64,000 nucleotides of DNA, taken from assembly GCF_963676735.1 (NCBI RefSeq), contig NZ_OY781464.1, positions 2,203,001-2,267,000 on the forward strand. Reading direction: 5' to 3'. Every line of letters starts with the position of its first letter. The stretch's first letter is position 1. Both the position numbers and the translations under genes were made by a program. This DNA is from an uncultured Draconibacterium sp. GTDB taxonomy: Bacteria > Bacteroidota > Bacteroidia > Bacteroidales > Prolixibacteraceae. The notes beneath the pieces are model-generated. The model was not told the origin of the DNA. It did no database searches and saw only the letters and a list, made by a program, of their open reading frames with translations. Positions 41,485 to 51,629 of the stretch are shown here, piece after piece.

Positions 41485-43281
41485 CTAATCGTTCGAGAAA
41501 TACTCCAATGTTTTTCTATAGTTTGAAAAAACAACGGCTCGTGAAATAAATCCAAGATATTTACCATCGTCAATAACTGCCAGGTTATAACGGTTGGATG
41601 TTTCAAATTTTTCAGCTACCGTTTCCATATTATCGTTTGATGAGATATAAAACTCTGGCATAAACATCAGGTCTTTCACCATCACTTTGTCGTATAGTTC
41701 ATGCTCGAAAATAAGGTTCTTAACTTTTGATAATTTCACCATGCCTTTTAAATAACCTTCGTTATCTACAATTGGGAAAAGATTACGGTTTGAACGGGAA
41801 ATGGCCTTAACCAGGTCGCGTAAACTGGCATCAGGAGAAAGTACCTCAAAATCACTTTCAATCAACTTCTTCACTTCCATCGAACGTAATACAGCTTTGT
41901 CTTTATGATGGGTAATCAGTTCTCCGGCTTGTGCCAAACGTTTGGTGTAAATCGAATGCGGTTCGAAACGCATAATAGTAACATAGGCCACTGTTGAGGT
42001 TATGAGTAAGGGAATAAACATACCATACCCACCGGTAAGTTCTGCAGTTAAAAATATTCCGGTTAATGGCGCATGCATTACCGCTGCCATCATTCCGGCC
42101 ATCCCGGCCAATGCAAAGTTATTCTCCGGAACTCCCAATTCAAAAAATGTATTTAACAATTTTACCAAAAAATAGCCGCCAATGGCACCAGTAAACAAAG
42201 TTGGAGCAAAAATTCCTCCGTTACCTCCGGACCCCGTTGTGGCTGACATGGCAAACACCTTAAAAATAAGTATACCGGCTAATACCAACAATACAACATA
42301 AGGATTATCTTTCCATTGAAAGAAAATTGAATTATTGAGTAAATCCGCTCCCTGATTATTAAAAACCGAGTTTATACTGCTGTAGCCTTCTCCCCATAAA
42401 GGAGGAAAAACAAATATTAATACCCCAAGAGTAAACGCTCCCACCAACAAACGAACAAACCAGTTTTTTAAGGCCGAAAACCGACTTTCAAGCAGCATAG
42501 TTCCCCAGGTAAAATAAATGCCCAGCAAGCCGGTAAAAATGCCAACCAGAATATAAATCCAAATGGTATTAATTTCGAAAGGTGCCATTTGTGTAAAGCG
42601 CAACATTACCCCTTCGCCCATAAAAAAATACGACAAAACTGCTGCCGACACCGATGAGATTAACAAGGGAATTAGAAAGGCCATGGTAAGGTCAAGCATA
42701 AGCACTTCGAGCGTAAAAACAATACCTGCCATAGGCGCATTAAAAATCCCTGCAATGGCTCCGGCTGCTCCGCATCCAACCATTAATGTAATGTATTTAT
42801 AGCGCAGTTTAAAAATCCGGGCTAAATTCGACCCGATTGAAGCACCGGTAAGAACAATGGGTGCCTCTGCACCTACCGATCCGCCAAAACCAATGGTTAA
42901 GGAACTGGCAATCATCGAGGAATAGGTTTTATGAGGTTTTAGCTTACTTCCTTTTTTTGAAATTGAATAAAGTATTTTTGAAACCCCATGACCGATATCG
43001 TCGCGTATTATGTACCGCACAAACAAAACCGTTAACAAAATTCCAATAAACGGATACAACAAATACAGGTAGCTGAAACTATCAACATGAATCATTTGTG
43101 TTAATTCTTCAGCCACAAAATGAATGAGGTTTTTTAACAAAAGTGCCGCTAAACCACTCAATAGCCCAACAACCAAACTTAGCAAATACAAAAAGTTCTT
43201 TTCAGAAATAGTGGCAATACGCCAGGCAACAAGTTTGTTAATAAACTTATCTATTCGAAAAAATTTAAACATGCGAAACAT
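41485..43281 (-). CDS. ClC-family chloride channel/antiporter with CBS pair (second gene)
   Basis: The product has about 598 residues. The ClC core covers the first 430: the selectivity blocks read DDIGHGVSKIL (the GSGIP place), GGSVGAEAPIVL (the GREGP place, keeping the gating Glu) and GSGGNGGIFAPTLFTGAIGG. Two CBS domains fill the C-terminus (EVLSPDASLRDLVKAI; DLMFMPEFYISSND). The GREGP block is altered to GAEAP and the first block lacks the Pro, which may change ion choice. It overlaps the preceding ClC gene; ATG codons at 43281 and 43272 are both possible, the latter forming ATGTTTAA with the upstream stop. Both are probably translated together. Confidence 0.85.
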   Translation of the reverse strand: MFRMFKFFRIDKFINKLVAWRIATISEKNFLYLLSLVVGLLSGLAALLLKNLIHFVAEELTQMIHVDSFSYLYLLYPFIGILLTVLFVRYIIRDDIGHGVSKILYSISKKGSKLKPHKTYSSMIASSLTIGFGGSVGAEAPIVLTGASIGSNLARIFKLRYKYITLMVGCGAAGAIAGIFNAPMAGIVFTLEVLMLDLTMAFLIPLLISSVSAAVLSYFFMGEGVMLRFTQMAPFEINTIWIYILVGIFTGLLGIYFTWGTMLLESRFSALKNWFVRLLVGAFTLGVLIFVFPPLWGEGYSSINSVFNNQGADLLNNSIFFQWKDNPYVVLLVLAGILIFKVFAMSATTGSGGNGGIFAPTLFTGAIGGYFLVKLLNTFFELGVPENNFALAGMAGMMAAVMHAPLTGIFLTAELTGGYGMFIPLLITSTVAYVTIMRFEPHSIYTKRLAQAGELITHHKDKAVLRSMEVKKLIESDFEVLSPDASLRDLVKAISRSNRNLFPIVDNEGYLKGMVKLSKVKNLIFEHELYDKVMVKDLMFMPEFYISSNDNMETVAEKFETSNRYNLAVIDDGKYLGFISRAVVFSNYRKTLEYFSND

Positions 43282-45046
43282 CAATTATCTGTTTACGATA
43301 ACGGGTAAAAACACGGGCCCGGGAAATAAAACCAATATATTTTCCATCTTCGATGACAGCCAGATTATAGCGCCCCGACGATTCAAATTTACTGGTTACC
43401 ACCTCCATACTATCATCCGGATCAATATGGTACTCAGGCATATACATCAGCTCTCTTATTTTTACCGTATCATACAATTCATGGTTAAAAATCATTTCTC
43501 TCACATCATCCATCTTCACCATTCCAACCATTGTTCCATCCGCCTCAACCACCGGAAATAAGTTTCGGTGATTACGCGAAATGGCCATAGTAAGATCACG
43601 CAATGTTGCATCGGGCGCCAATACCTCAAAATCAGTTTCAATTAATTTTTTTACTTCCATCAATTGCAACACATTGGCATCTTTATCGTGCGTAAGCAGT
43701 TCTTTTCGTTTTGCCAGCTGAATATGATAAACAGAGTTGGGGGTAAAGGTTCTTACAATCAGATAAGCAAAAGTTGCGGTAATCATTAAGGGAACAAAAA
43801 GTTGATACCCGCCCGAGATATCGGCAATTAAAAATATACCGGTTAGCGGTGCATGCAAAACACCTGCAATTAAACCAGCCATACCAATTAAGGCAAAGTT
43901 ATTCTCGTTAATATCCTTTATTCCCATACGTTTTACCAGCAAGGCAAAGAGCATACCCGTATTTACCCCCATAAACAAAGTTGGCGCAAAAATGCCGCCT
44001 ACTCCACCAGCACCAAAAGTTAGTGAGGTTGCAACAATTTTAAGCAATATTACGGCTACAATCAGAGCCAAAGCGGCCCACATTTCCTCGCGTAACGAAT
44101 AGAATAAACTATTATCAAAAAGGTAATTTAAATCGCCCGACAAACATTCGTTAATCGACTCATATCCTTCGCCATAGAGAGCAGGAAAAAAGAAAATAAG
44201 GGCACCAAGGCCAGTTCCTCCAATCAATAATCGTATTCGATTGTTTTTAAGTTTTTCAAAAATATCACCAACAAATAAATATACTTTGGTAAAATAAACC
44301 GACACAAAACCGGATACGATCCCCAGTAGAATATAAAAAGGTAGATCTACCAGGGTAAAAGTTTCGATGACCTTGAATGGATAAAGTACATTCTGTCCTA
44401 AAAACAAATACGAAGTTACCACTGCTGTTGATGATGCAAGCAAAAGTGGCACCAATGAAAATACAGTAAGATCAATCATGATAACTTCTACGGCAAAAAC
44501 AATTGCAGCAATGGGGGCTTTAAAAATAGCGGCCATAGCGCCCGCACATGCACAGGCCAGCATTAATATGGTGTTTTTATAATTAAGTCGGAATACTTTG
44601 GCCATCCACGAGCCCCAGGCCGTACCCGTGGCAACAGTAGGCCCTTCTAATCCAACCGAACCACCAAAGCCAACAGTAAGTGAGGCGGTTACCACCGACG
44701 AAAATAGATTATGGGTACTAACTTTTCCTTTTCGTTTGGAGATGCTGTGTAGTACATTGGGTATTCCGTGGCGTACTTGCGAACGAACAACAAATTTTAT
44801 GAATAAAATAGCCAGCAGGATGCCAACTACAGGTAATGCAAAATAAATATAGTTTTGTACTTCGTTGGAAATAAGGTGGTGCACCAATTGTTCGGTAATA
44901 CGAACAGTGTTTTTTATAATTACGGCTGCTATACCGGCCAACAAACCAACAACAATGCTGAGTACCGTTATAAATCCCCGTTCTCCGAGGTGTTTAAGTC
45001 TCCACCGGTGCATTCGAACCAAAATATGTTGCCTTACCTTACTCAT
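43265..45046 (-). CDS. ClC-family chloride channel/antiporter with CBS pair (first gene)
   Basis: The 593-residue protein is a paralogue of the next gene. The ClC blocks here are closer to consensus: RHGIPNVLH, GSVGLEGPTVATG with the proton-coupling Glu, and GAGGVGGIFAPTLFMG. Two C-terminal CBS domains (EVLAPDATLRDLTMAISRNH; ELMYMPEYHIDPDDSMEVVT) probably bind an adenine nucleotide. It should move chloride or a similar anion across the inner membrane, possibly in exchange for protons. It begins at 45046, is divergent from the epimerase gene, and runs with an overlap into the second ClC gene. Confidence 0.88.
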   Translation of the reverse strand: MSKVRQHILVRMHRWRLKHLGERGFITVLSIVVGLLAGIAAVIIKNTVRITEQLVHHLISNEVQNYIYFALPVVGILLAILFIKFVVRSQVRHGIPNVLHSISKRKGKVSTHNLFSSVVTASLTVGFGGSVGLEGPTVATGTAWGSWMAKVFRLNYKNTILMLACACAGAMAAIFKAPIAAIVFAVEVIMIDLTVFSLVPLLLASSTAVVTSYLFLGQNVLYPFKVIETFTLVDLPFYILLGIVSGFVSVYFTKVYLFVGDIFEKLKNNRIRLLIGGTGLGALIFFFPALYGEGYESINECLSGDLNYLFDNSLFYSLREEMWAALALIVAVILLKIVATSLTFGAGGVGGIFAPTLFMGVNTGMLFALLVKRMGIKDINENNFALIGMAGLIAGVLHAPLTGIFLIADISGGYQLFVPLMITATFAYLIVRTFTPNSVYHIQLAKRKELLTHDKDANVLQLMEVKKLIETDFEVLAPDATLRDLTMAISRNHRNLFPVVEADGTMVGMVKMDDVREMIFNHELYDTVKIRELMYMPEYHIDPDDSMEVVTSKFESSGRYNLAVIEDGKYIGFISRARVFTRYRKQIIDVSHV

Positions 45047-45140
45047 TTAACGGAGTAAAAGTAACAATAAGCTTTAGCTATTAACTATTTTTAAGGAACT
45101 AAAAAGCCAAACTTTTTGTTTAACTAACAAAATCAATTTA

Positions 45141-46007
45141 ATGGATATAAAACTAACAGGTAGCAATGGTTACGTAGGTCGACTTATTACATCGGAATTA
45201 GTGGCAAAAGGGCACTCTGCCTCAGGTATAAAACGATCATTATTGTACGGGCCAGCAGATGCTTTAAGCGAAGAACTGCGCAAAACAGATGTAGTTATCA
45301 ATTTGGCAGGTGCATCAATTTTACAGCGCTGGACCGAAAGGAACAGGGAAATTATTTACAATAGCCGGGTGCACACAACGCAAAACCTGGTAAAAGCAAT
45401 TAAGGCCTTGCCTAAAAACGAGCGCCCCAAAAAGCTTATATCGGCATCGGCCATCGGAATTTATTCGGTCAATCAAATGCATACAGAAGAAAGCCAAAAT
45501 TTTGATGATGGTTTTCTTGGGCAGGTGGTGAAAGACTGGGAGAATGCTCTCAGCGATTTGCCCACAGAGGTGCAGCAAGTAATTTTTCGTTTGGGAGTTG
45601 TAATAGGCAGCAATGCTAAAACCATTAAAAATATGTTACTGCCATTTCGTCTGGGTTTGGGAGCTAAAGTTGCTTCCGGAAAGCAGGCATTTCCTTTTAT
45701 TCACGAACATGATGTTGTAAATGCATTTACCTGGGCGACAGAGCAAAATTCAATCAACGGAATATACAATCTTACTGCTCCAGCTACTATTACAAATAAA
45801 GAATTTACGCAAAGCCTGGCAGAAGTGCTAAAGCGACCGGCATTTTTCACCCTACCTGCTTTTGTATTAAAAGCTGTTTTAGGAGAGGCTGCCCTGCTTC
45901 TTTTGGAATCACCATCCGTATCATCGGAAAAACTGTTGCAGGCAGGATTTAAATTCACCTACCCCTCGATTGACAAAGCCCTGCAAGCTATTATTTCTGA
46001 AGGCTAA
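45141..46007 (+). CDS. TIGR01777 family NAD-dependent epimerase-like protein
   Basis: The 288-residue SDR-type protein starts IKLTGSNGYVGRLITSEL, with a Gly-rich loop slightly off the usual GxxGxxG. DVVINLAGASILQRWTER and KLISASAIGIYS are the typical TIGR01777 blocks, as is PFIHEHDVVNAFTWA. The YxxxK catalytic pair is not obvious, which is common in this family, and its reaction is unknown. It is followed 63 bp later by the FUSC gene and is divergent from the ClC pair. Confidence 0.82.
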   Translation: MDIKLTGSNGYVGRLITSELVAKGHSASGIKRSLLYGPADALSEELRKTDVVINLAGASILQRWTERNREIIYNSRVHTTQNLVKAIKALPKNERPKKLISASAIGIYSVNQMHTEESQNFDDGFLGQVVKDWENALSDLPTEVQQVIFRLGVVIGSNAKTIKNMLLPFRLGLGAKVASGKQAFPFIHEHDVVNAFTWATEQNSINGIYNLTAPATITNKEFTQSLAEVLKRPAFFTLPAFVLKAVLGEAALLLLESPSVSSEKLLQAGFKFTYPSIDKALQAIISEG

Positions 46008-46040
46008 GAATTTGGTAACGTTTGATACATTCACAATCAT

Positions 46041-46048
46041 TAGCTTTG
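46041..46048 (+). promoter_or_regulatory. -7 box of the FUSC gene
   Basis: TAGCTTTG matches TAnnTTTG and ends 22 bases upstream of the ATG at 46071. Confidence 0.45.
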
Positions 46049-46070
46049 TACTAAATTCGAGTTATTATCT

Positions 46071-48206
46071 ATGACAAATCAGGACAAAGGGCATCTTCGC
46101 TCCGGGAATAAACTTTTTAGGGAAACATTTTTGCTTCACCCCTATCGTTTATTTTCTTTACGGGCAACTGTTTCAATGGCAATTCTGGCAGTTCCATTTA
46201 TTGTTGCCGGAATGCCTTTTTATGGCGTTACCCTGGCATTGGGAGCAGTTGCCGGAGCACTCTCCGAAACTGACGACCACCCCAAAGGGCGAATTAAATC
46301 ACTTTCCATTACAATTGTAAGTTTTTTTATTTCAAGCTTTTGCGTAGGCTTGTTGCAAAACTACCCCTGGCTTTTGGGGGCAGGATTTGTACTTTCCACC
46401 ATTCTTTTTATCCTTGTTGGAGGAATTGGAGAGCGCTATCGAGCCATAACTTTTGGTTCAATACTGGTTGGTATTTATGCCATGTTAGGGCTTGAAATAA
46501 GTTCTAACTGGTACTACCAGGCGCTGTTATTACCTGCCGGCGCCCTTTTTCATGGAGTTCTTTCCTTAGTATTAATAGTTAAACATCCGTGGCGATTACT
46601 TGATGAACAAATGGCAAACGGTTTCAGAGAACTATCGAAATACCTGGAAAAAAAGGCGATGCTATTCCCAAGTAATTTGCAGGAACAGGCCGGAATAAAT
46701 AAAGATCTGGCCTTGCTGAATATTAATGTAGTAAATGCATTGGAACGCATCAAAAACGTTCTAAACAATTACGAGAGAGAAGTTCGCGACCCGCAGGTGC
46801 TAAACACTTACCTTCAGCGCTTTATGTTACTCCAGAGCTTACACGAAAGGGCAGCTTCAACACACGATCGACACGATAAACTTGGCAACAGCACTGAACA
46901 GCTCGAAGTTATGACGGGTTTTGGTGAAATGTTGCGACAACTGGCTGCTGCCTTGCACCGTGTTGAAGAAAATATGCTTACCGGTAAGCCTTATCATCAT
47001 CCTCAAACTCTGGAATGGATATCGTCGGCAATTGAAACCAAATTGCAGCAAATGCCGGCCAAAGACGCACAAGACCTTATTTTGCTTCATCACAACCTTC
47101 ATCGATCGCATATTTCCTTAAAATTTCTCGATAATTTAAAAACAGGTACCGCTATTCCCCGCTTACGAAGAGATGAGCGAACACTTTTTCAGCGTTTTAA
47201 AACACAACTTTCGCTGCGCCACCCTCGAATGCGGTATGCGATTCGTTTAAGTCTCACCTTTGCCCTGGGTTTTATTTTAGAGCGTTCGTTGCAGCTCGAC
47301 AAAGGAGAATGGGTAATGCTAACCAGTTTATTTGTAAGCCAAATTACCTACAGCGATACCCGCCGTCGTCTTTTTGAACGGGTTTTGGGAACAACAACAG
47401 GAATAATAGTCGGCGCCTTTCTATTACAGATTTTTACTACAACAGCAGCACAGGTTTTATTAATGCTGGGCTCCTCAATGGCATTTTTTTATTGGTTACG
47501 GCGGAAATATTCTATTGCCGTAATTTTTGTAACAACTTTTGTTCTTAGTGCCTTAAACCTTATTTCAAACGATGGAGGCATAAACATACTACTCCCCCGC
47601 TTAATCGATACTGTTTTGGGGGCGGTCTTATCTTTTCTTACCATACGTTTTATTTGGCCCGGCTGGCAATACCGACGTTTCTCGGATTTGGTTCACAATG
47701 CATTAGAAAAAAACAGAAATTATATTCAAGCTATTGCTGAAGAATACCAGCAACCAAGCGCCGATGATTTAAACTACCGTATCGCCAGAAGAGAGGCACA
47801 CCTTGCCGATAATGATTTGGCACAAGCCTGGAACAGCATGCGTCAGGAGCCTAAAAGCAAGCAGCAAAAGATTAGTAATGCACTGGAAATAACCTACCTA
47901 AACCATGCTTTGCTGTCCCACATTTCGGCCTTGGGAGCACATCGTGAAACAAACATTCTCGACTACGAAGAGAACTATGTATTTTTCGAACAAATAACAA
48001 AAAAACTGGCTGAGACTGGAAATAGCAAACAGGAGAATACCATTGACTTGTCGGCCTTGTTAATGATGTTGCAACAGCAAATAAAACAAAGCGAAACAGG
48101 TTTAAAAAGACAGCAGCTACGCTTATTCTACAACATTGCAGCCACCACCTATAAAATTATTGAAGAGTTGAATTACAGCACTAACCAACTTCAGCAAACG
48201 GCATAA
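46071..48206 (+). CDS. FUSC/YccS-like inner-membrane transporter
   Basis: The 711-residue protein has two membrane bundles separated by a soluble helical region. The first bundle, about residues 20-170, includes VSMAILAVPFIVAGMPFYGV. The second, about 385-530, includes YAIRLSLTFALGFILERSLQ and WVMLTSLFVSQITYSDTRRR. The last block with its RxxxRxxGT-type ending (RVLGTTTGIIVGAFL) is characteristic of FUSC/YccS/YhfK proteins, related to efflux of aromatic acids. The substrate here is unknown. Length agrees with YccS (about 700-720). It shares a bidirectional terminator with pckA. Confidence 0.85.
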   Translation: MTNQDKGHLRSGNKLFRETFLLHPYRLFSLRATVSMAILAVPFIVAGMPFYGVTLALGAVAGALSETDDHPKGRIKSLSITIVSFFISSFCVGLLQNYPWLLGAGFVLSTILFILVGGIGERYRAITFGSILVGIYAMLGLEISSNWYYQALLLPAGALFHGVLSLVLIVKHPWRLLDEQMANGFRELSKYLEKKAMLFPSNLQEQAGINKDLALLNINVVNALERIKNVLNNYEREVRDPQVLNTYLQRFMLLQSLHERAASTHDRHDKLGNSTEQLEVMTGFGEMLRQLAAALHRVEENMLTGKPYHHPQTLEWISSAIETKLQQMPAKDAQDLILLHHNLHRSHISLKFLDNLKTGTAIPRLRRDERTLFQRFKTQLSLRHPRMRYAIRLSLTFALGFILERSLQLDKGEWVMLTSLFVSQITYSDTRRRLFERVLGTTTGIIVGAFLLQIFTTTAAQVLLMLGSSMAFFYWLRRKYSIAVIFVTTFVLSALNLISNDGGINILLPRLIDTVLGAVLSFLTIRFIWPGWQYRRFSDLVHNALEKNRNYIQAIAEEYQQPSADDLNYRIARREAHLADNDLAQAWNSMRQEPKSKQQKISNALEITYLNHALLSHISALGAHRETNILDYEENYVFFEQITKKLAETGNSKQENTIDLSALLMMLQQQIKQSETGLKRQQLRLFYNIAATTYKIIEELNYSTNQLQQTA

Positions 48207-48236
48207 AAAAACCTTCTACCAAAAGGCAGAAGGTTT
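48202..48236 (-). terminator. Terminator of pckA (shared with the FUSC gene)
   Basis: AAACCTTCT (48209-48217) pairs with AGAAGGTTT (48228-48236). On the minus strand the stem is followed by at least six T, so pckA is ended well. On the plus strand only a weak T-rich tail follows. Confidence 0.75.
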
Positions 48237-48258
48237 ATTATCTATTTACTAAAATTAT

Positions 48259-49863
48259 TTAGTCAAGTTGAGGACCTGCAGCAACCAATGCTTTTCCTTC
48301 TTCGTTATCCGTATACTTAACAAAGTTATTAATAAAGCGGCTACCCAAATCTTTTGCTTTTTCATCCCACTCAGCTGCATCAGCATAAGTGTCCCGGGGA
48401 TCAAGGATGTTAGTATCAACTCCTTTTAATTCAGTAGGAATTTCAAGGTTGAAGATAGGAAGGTTTTTAGTTGGTGCTCCTTCGATAGAACCATCAAGAA
48501 TAGCAGTAATAATGCCACGGGTATCTTGAATAGAGATACGTTTTCCGGTTCCGTTCCAACCTGTGTTTACAAGGTAAGCTTCAGCACCGTGCTCTTCCAT
48601 TTTTTTCACTAACTCTTCACCGTATTTAGTGGGGTGCAATGAAAGGAAAGCAGCACCAAAACAAGCTGAGAAAGTCGGCTGAGGAGTAGTAACTCCGCGT
48701 TCAGTTCCAGCCAATTTTGCAGTAAATCCTGAAAGGAAATGATATTTGGTTTGTTCCGGAGTAAGTTTGGCAACCGGAGGCAATACACCAAATGCGTCAG
48801 CGGTTAAGAAAATAACTTTTTTTGCATGACCTGCTTTTGATACTGGTTTAACAATATTATCAATGTGATAAATTGGGTAAGAAACACGCGTATTTGCAGT
48901 TACCGAACCATCGTTAAAGTCGATTTTACCATTTTCATCAACAGTAACGTTTTCAAGCAGTGCATTACGTTTGATTGCTCCGTAAATTTCCGGCTCAGCT
49001 TCTTTGTCAAGGTTAATTGTTTTTGCATAACATCCACCTTCGAAATTGAAGATACCATCATCATCCCATCCGTGCTCATCGTCGCCAATCAACTGGCGAT
49101 TTGGATCGGTTGAAAGGGTTGTTTTACCTGTGCCTGAAAGGCCAAAGAAGATAGCAACATCACCGTCTTTACCAACGTTAGCAGAACAGTGCATTGAAGC
49201 CATTCCTGCTTTTGGCAAATAGTAGTTCATCATTGCGAACATTCCTTTTTTCATCTCGCCACCATACCAACTACCACCAATAACCTGCATTTTTTCTTTT
49301 AAGTTGAATACAGTGTACACTTCTGAATTCATGCCAAACTCTTCCCAGCGGCTGTTGGTTGTTTTTGAAGCATTCATGGCAACAAAATCAGGTTCGCCAT
49401 AGTTTTCCAATTCCTCTTTAGAAGGACGGATGAACATGTTAGTTACAAAATGCGCCTGCCATGCTACTTCCATGATAAAACGAATTTTCAAACGTGAATT
49501 TTCATTGGCACCAAGGAAGGTATCAACTACAAATAAGCGTTTTCCTGAAAGTTGCTTAGTTGTAATATCTTTTAAATGTACCCATGCTTCTTCCGATACT
49601 TTTTTGTTATCATTTGGAGACTCAGGACTTGTCCACCAAATATCCTGTGAAGCTTCATTATCTACTAAAAATTTATCTTTAGGGGAACGACCTGTGAATT
49701 CACCTGTCATCACATTAACAGCATCAAGTTCTGTTAACTGACCTTTTTCGAATCCTTCCAATGCAGGATTCATTTCTTCTTCAAAAAGTTGTTCATAAGA
49801 AGGATTGTGCACGATCTCTTGTACGTCCACAATACCGTACTTAGTTAAATCTAATTTTGTCAT
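48259..49863 (-). CDS. pckA: Phosphoenolpyruvate carboxykinase (ATP)
   Basis: The 534-residue enzyme converts oxaloacetate and ATP to phosphoenolpyruvate, CO2 and ADP; in many Bacteroidota it runs in the carboxylating direction during succinate formation. The sequence has the kinase-1a P-loop FFGLSGTGKTTLSTDPNR, the kinase-2 region IGDDEHGWDDDGIFNFEGG, and the early FTGRSPKDKFLVD substrate block. Length and ending are normal for the ATP-dependent class. A -7 box stands upstream at 49919. It is monocistronic, with a terminator at 48202. Confidence 0.97.
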   Translation of the reverse strand: MTKLDLTKYGIVDVQEIVHNPSYEQLFEEEMNPALEGFEKGQLTELDAVNVMTGEFTGRSPKDKFLVDNEASQDIWWTSPESPNDNKKVSEEAWVHLKDITTKQLSGKRLFVVDTFLGANENSRLKIRFIMEVAWQAHFVTNMFIRPSKEELENYGEPDFVAMNASKTTNSRWEEFGMNSEVYTVFNLKEKMQVIGGSWYGGEMKKGMFAMMNYYLPKAGMASMHCSANVGKDGDVAIFFGLSGTGKTTLSTDPNRQLIGDDEHGWDDDGIFNFEGGCYAKTINLDKEAEPEIYGAIKRNALLENVTVDENGKIDFNDGSVTANTRVSYPIYHIDNIVKPVSKAGHAKKVIFLTADAFGVLPPVAKLTPEQTKYHFLSGFTAKLAGTERGVTTPQPTFSACFGAAFLSLHPTKYGEELVKKMEEHGAEAYLVNTGWNGTGKRISIQDTRGIITAILDGSIEGAPTKNLPIFNLEIPTELKGVDTNILDPRDTYADAAEWDEKAKDLGSRFINNFVKYTDNEEGKALVAAGPQLD

Positions 49864-49918
49864 AACTACCTAATAATTAACTTAATAATACAATTTTTCG
49901 TCTACTTAAATCGGTTCA

Positions 49919-49926
49919 CAAAAATA
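49919..49926 (-). promoter_or_regulatory. -7 box of pckA
   Basis: On the minus strand this reads TATTTTTG (TAnnTTTG), 55 bp upstream of the ATG at 49863. Confidence 0.4.
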
Positions 49927-50053
49927 TCATTTTTTTCCAATCAGAGGGGGTATCCTCAGGCTTTTAGGTTTTTTTCGGTACCAATTAAACATTATCTTAA
50001 CAAAGGAATTTGTACCGTATTTCCTTATTTTCGCCGAAATGTTATGATAAAAA

Positions 50054-50079
50054 AAGCGCTACAAAAAATTGTAGCGCTT
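50054..50079 (-). terminator. Intrinsic terminator of xerD
   Basis: AAGCGCTACAA pairs perfectly with TTGTAGCGCTT around a four-base loop. On the minus strand a T-run follows, 22 bp after the xerD stop. Confidence 0.85.
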
Positions 50080-50101
50080 GCTCTATTTTAAATCGATAAA
50101 A

Positions 50102-51001
50102 CTACGACCTTGGATGAAACTGATGTATAGTCGACTTCAAATAATCTCTGTCGAGATGTGTATAAATCTCCGTAGTTAAAATCGATTCATGTCCCAGCAT
50201 TTCCTGAACTGCTCGCAAATCGGCTCCACCGTTAATTAGGTGAGTGGCAAATGAATGCCTGAAAGTATGAGGACTGATTTTTTTATCGAGTTTTACTTTT
50301 GCTGCCAGATTTTTAATTATGGTAAATATCATGACACGGCTCAATTTTCTTCCTCTGCGGTTTAAGAACAGAATATTTTCACTGTCTTTATTAACCCGCA
50401 AATTTTTTCGATAATTGCTTAGGTACTTGTTTATTTCTTCTATTGCCCGCCCGCTTACGGGCACCAATCTTTCCTTATCTGCTTTTCCTTCAATTTTTAT
50501 AAACCCCTGCTCAAAAAATAAGTTGGTAATTTTAAGATTAACCAATTCCGAAACCCGCAAGCCACAGCTGTAAAGGGTTTCCAACATCGCTTTATTTCGC
50601 TGTCCCTCAGATTTTTTTAGGTCGATAGCGTTGATAAGGGTATCAATCTCTTCCATCGATAAAATATCCGGCAGCTTACGTCCTATTTTTGGCGATTCAA
50701 GCAAGGCTGTCGGATCGCTTGTTATTTTTTCTTCGATTAACAGGTACTTATAAAAGGATTTTATCCCGGAAATGGTTCTGGCTTGTGTTCTCGGACTTAC
50801 CCCTCTATCGTTTAACCATTCCACAAAACTTTTTAGCTGCTTTAAAACAACTTTATCCGGATTAACACCTTTAAAATTATTATTAAAGAAATCTTCCAGC
50901 TTGTTTATGTCGTTGATGTAGGCCGCAATTGAGTTCTGCGATAATGATTTCTCCAACTTTAAATAATTCTCGTATCCTTGTTTACATTCCTCCCATTTCA
51001 T
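50102..51001 (-). CDS. xerD: Tyrosine recombinase XerD
   Basis: The 299-residue recombinase has an N-terminal SAM-like domain (about 1-90) and a C-terminal catalytic domain. The catalytic residues are seen in LYSCGLRVSELVNL (Arg), SPHTFRHSFATHLI (His-x-x-Arg), LGHESILTTEIYTH (His and the nucleophile Tyr). Length and motifs agree with XerD that resolves chromosome dimers at dif, with FtsK (also in this window) as the activator. It is divergent from aroQ, as in many Bacteroidota. Confidence 0.92.
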   Translation of the reverse strand: MKWEECKQGYENYLKLEKSLSQNSIAAYINDINKLEDFFNNNFKGVNPDKVVLKQLKSFVEWLNDRGVSPRTQARTISGIKSFYKYLLIEEKITSDPTALLESPKIGRKLPDILSMEEIDTLINAIDLKKSEGQRNKAMLETLYSCGLRVSELVNLKITNLFFEQGFIKIEGKADKERLVPVSGRAIEEINKYLSNYRKNLRVNKDSENILFLNRRGRKLSRVMIFTIIKNLAAKVKLDKKISPHTFRHSFATHLINGGADLRAVQEMLGHESILTTEIYTHLDRDYLKSTIHQFHPRS

Positions 51002-51141
51002 AATCTTCCAAATTAAGGTTAATTTTATGACTGTTTAAACCGCTTGTTATGTTCTCAATACTAGATTTGAACTATTTTAACAAAAAAATATTACGTTGCA
51101 TCTCGAATAAAGTTACTATAAAATAAATTAAAATTGAAATA

Positions 51142-51561
51142 ATGAAGCTCTTGATTATCAATGGACCAAATTTAAACCTGCTGGGTGTTCGGGAAAAGTC
51201 GATTTATGGAACAGAAAGTTTTAAAAGTTACTATGAACAACTAAAAAAAAGGTTCCCTAAGGCAGACTTAGGCTATTTTCAATCGAATGTTGAAGGAGAG
51301 ATTATTAACACCCTACACGAGCATGGATTTTCAAGCGACGGCATAATAATCAATGCCGGTGCTTACACCCACACTTCTGTAGCTATACGCGATGCTATTG
51401 CCGGCATTAAAACACCGGTTATAGAGGTACATATATCCAACACCCTAACACGCGAAGATTTCAGGCATAAATCATTAATAGGCCCGGTATGTCAAGGATG
51501 TATTATGGGTTTTGGTCTGGAATCATATCGATTGGCAATTCAAAGTTTTGTAAATTGCTGA
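51142..51561 (+). CDS. aroQ: Type II 3-dehydroquinate dehydratase
   Basis: The 139-residue enzyme dehydrates 3-dehydroquinate to 3-dehydroshikimate in aromatic amino acid synthesis. IINGPNLNLLGVREKSIYG contains the start motif and the active-site Arg/Tyr loop; INAGAYTHTSVAIRDAI and VIEVHISN (catalytic His) complete the site. Type II enzymes are dodecamers of about 140-150 residues, so the length is normal. It lies 97 bp before the pyruvate kinase gene. Confidence 0.95.
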   Translation: MKLLIINGPNLNLLGVREKSIYGTESFKSYYEQLKKRFPKADLGYFQSNVEGEIINTLHEHGFSSDGIIINAGAYTHTSVAIRDAIAGIKTPVIEVHISNTLTREDFRHKSLIGPVCQGCIMGFGLESYRLAIQSFVNC

Positions 51562-51629
51562 AATCTGAGTTCTCTATTAAATTTAATTTGAGTTTAAATT
51601 TTATTTAACCATAGAATCGTGTTTTATTA

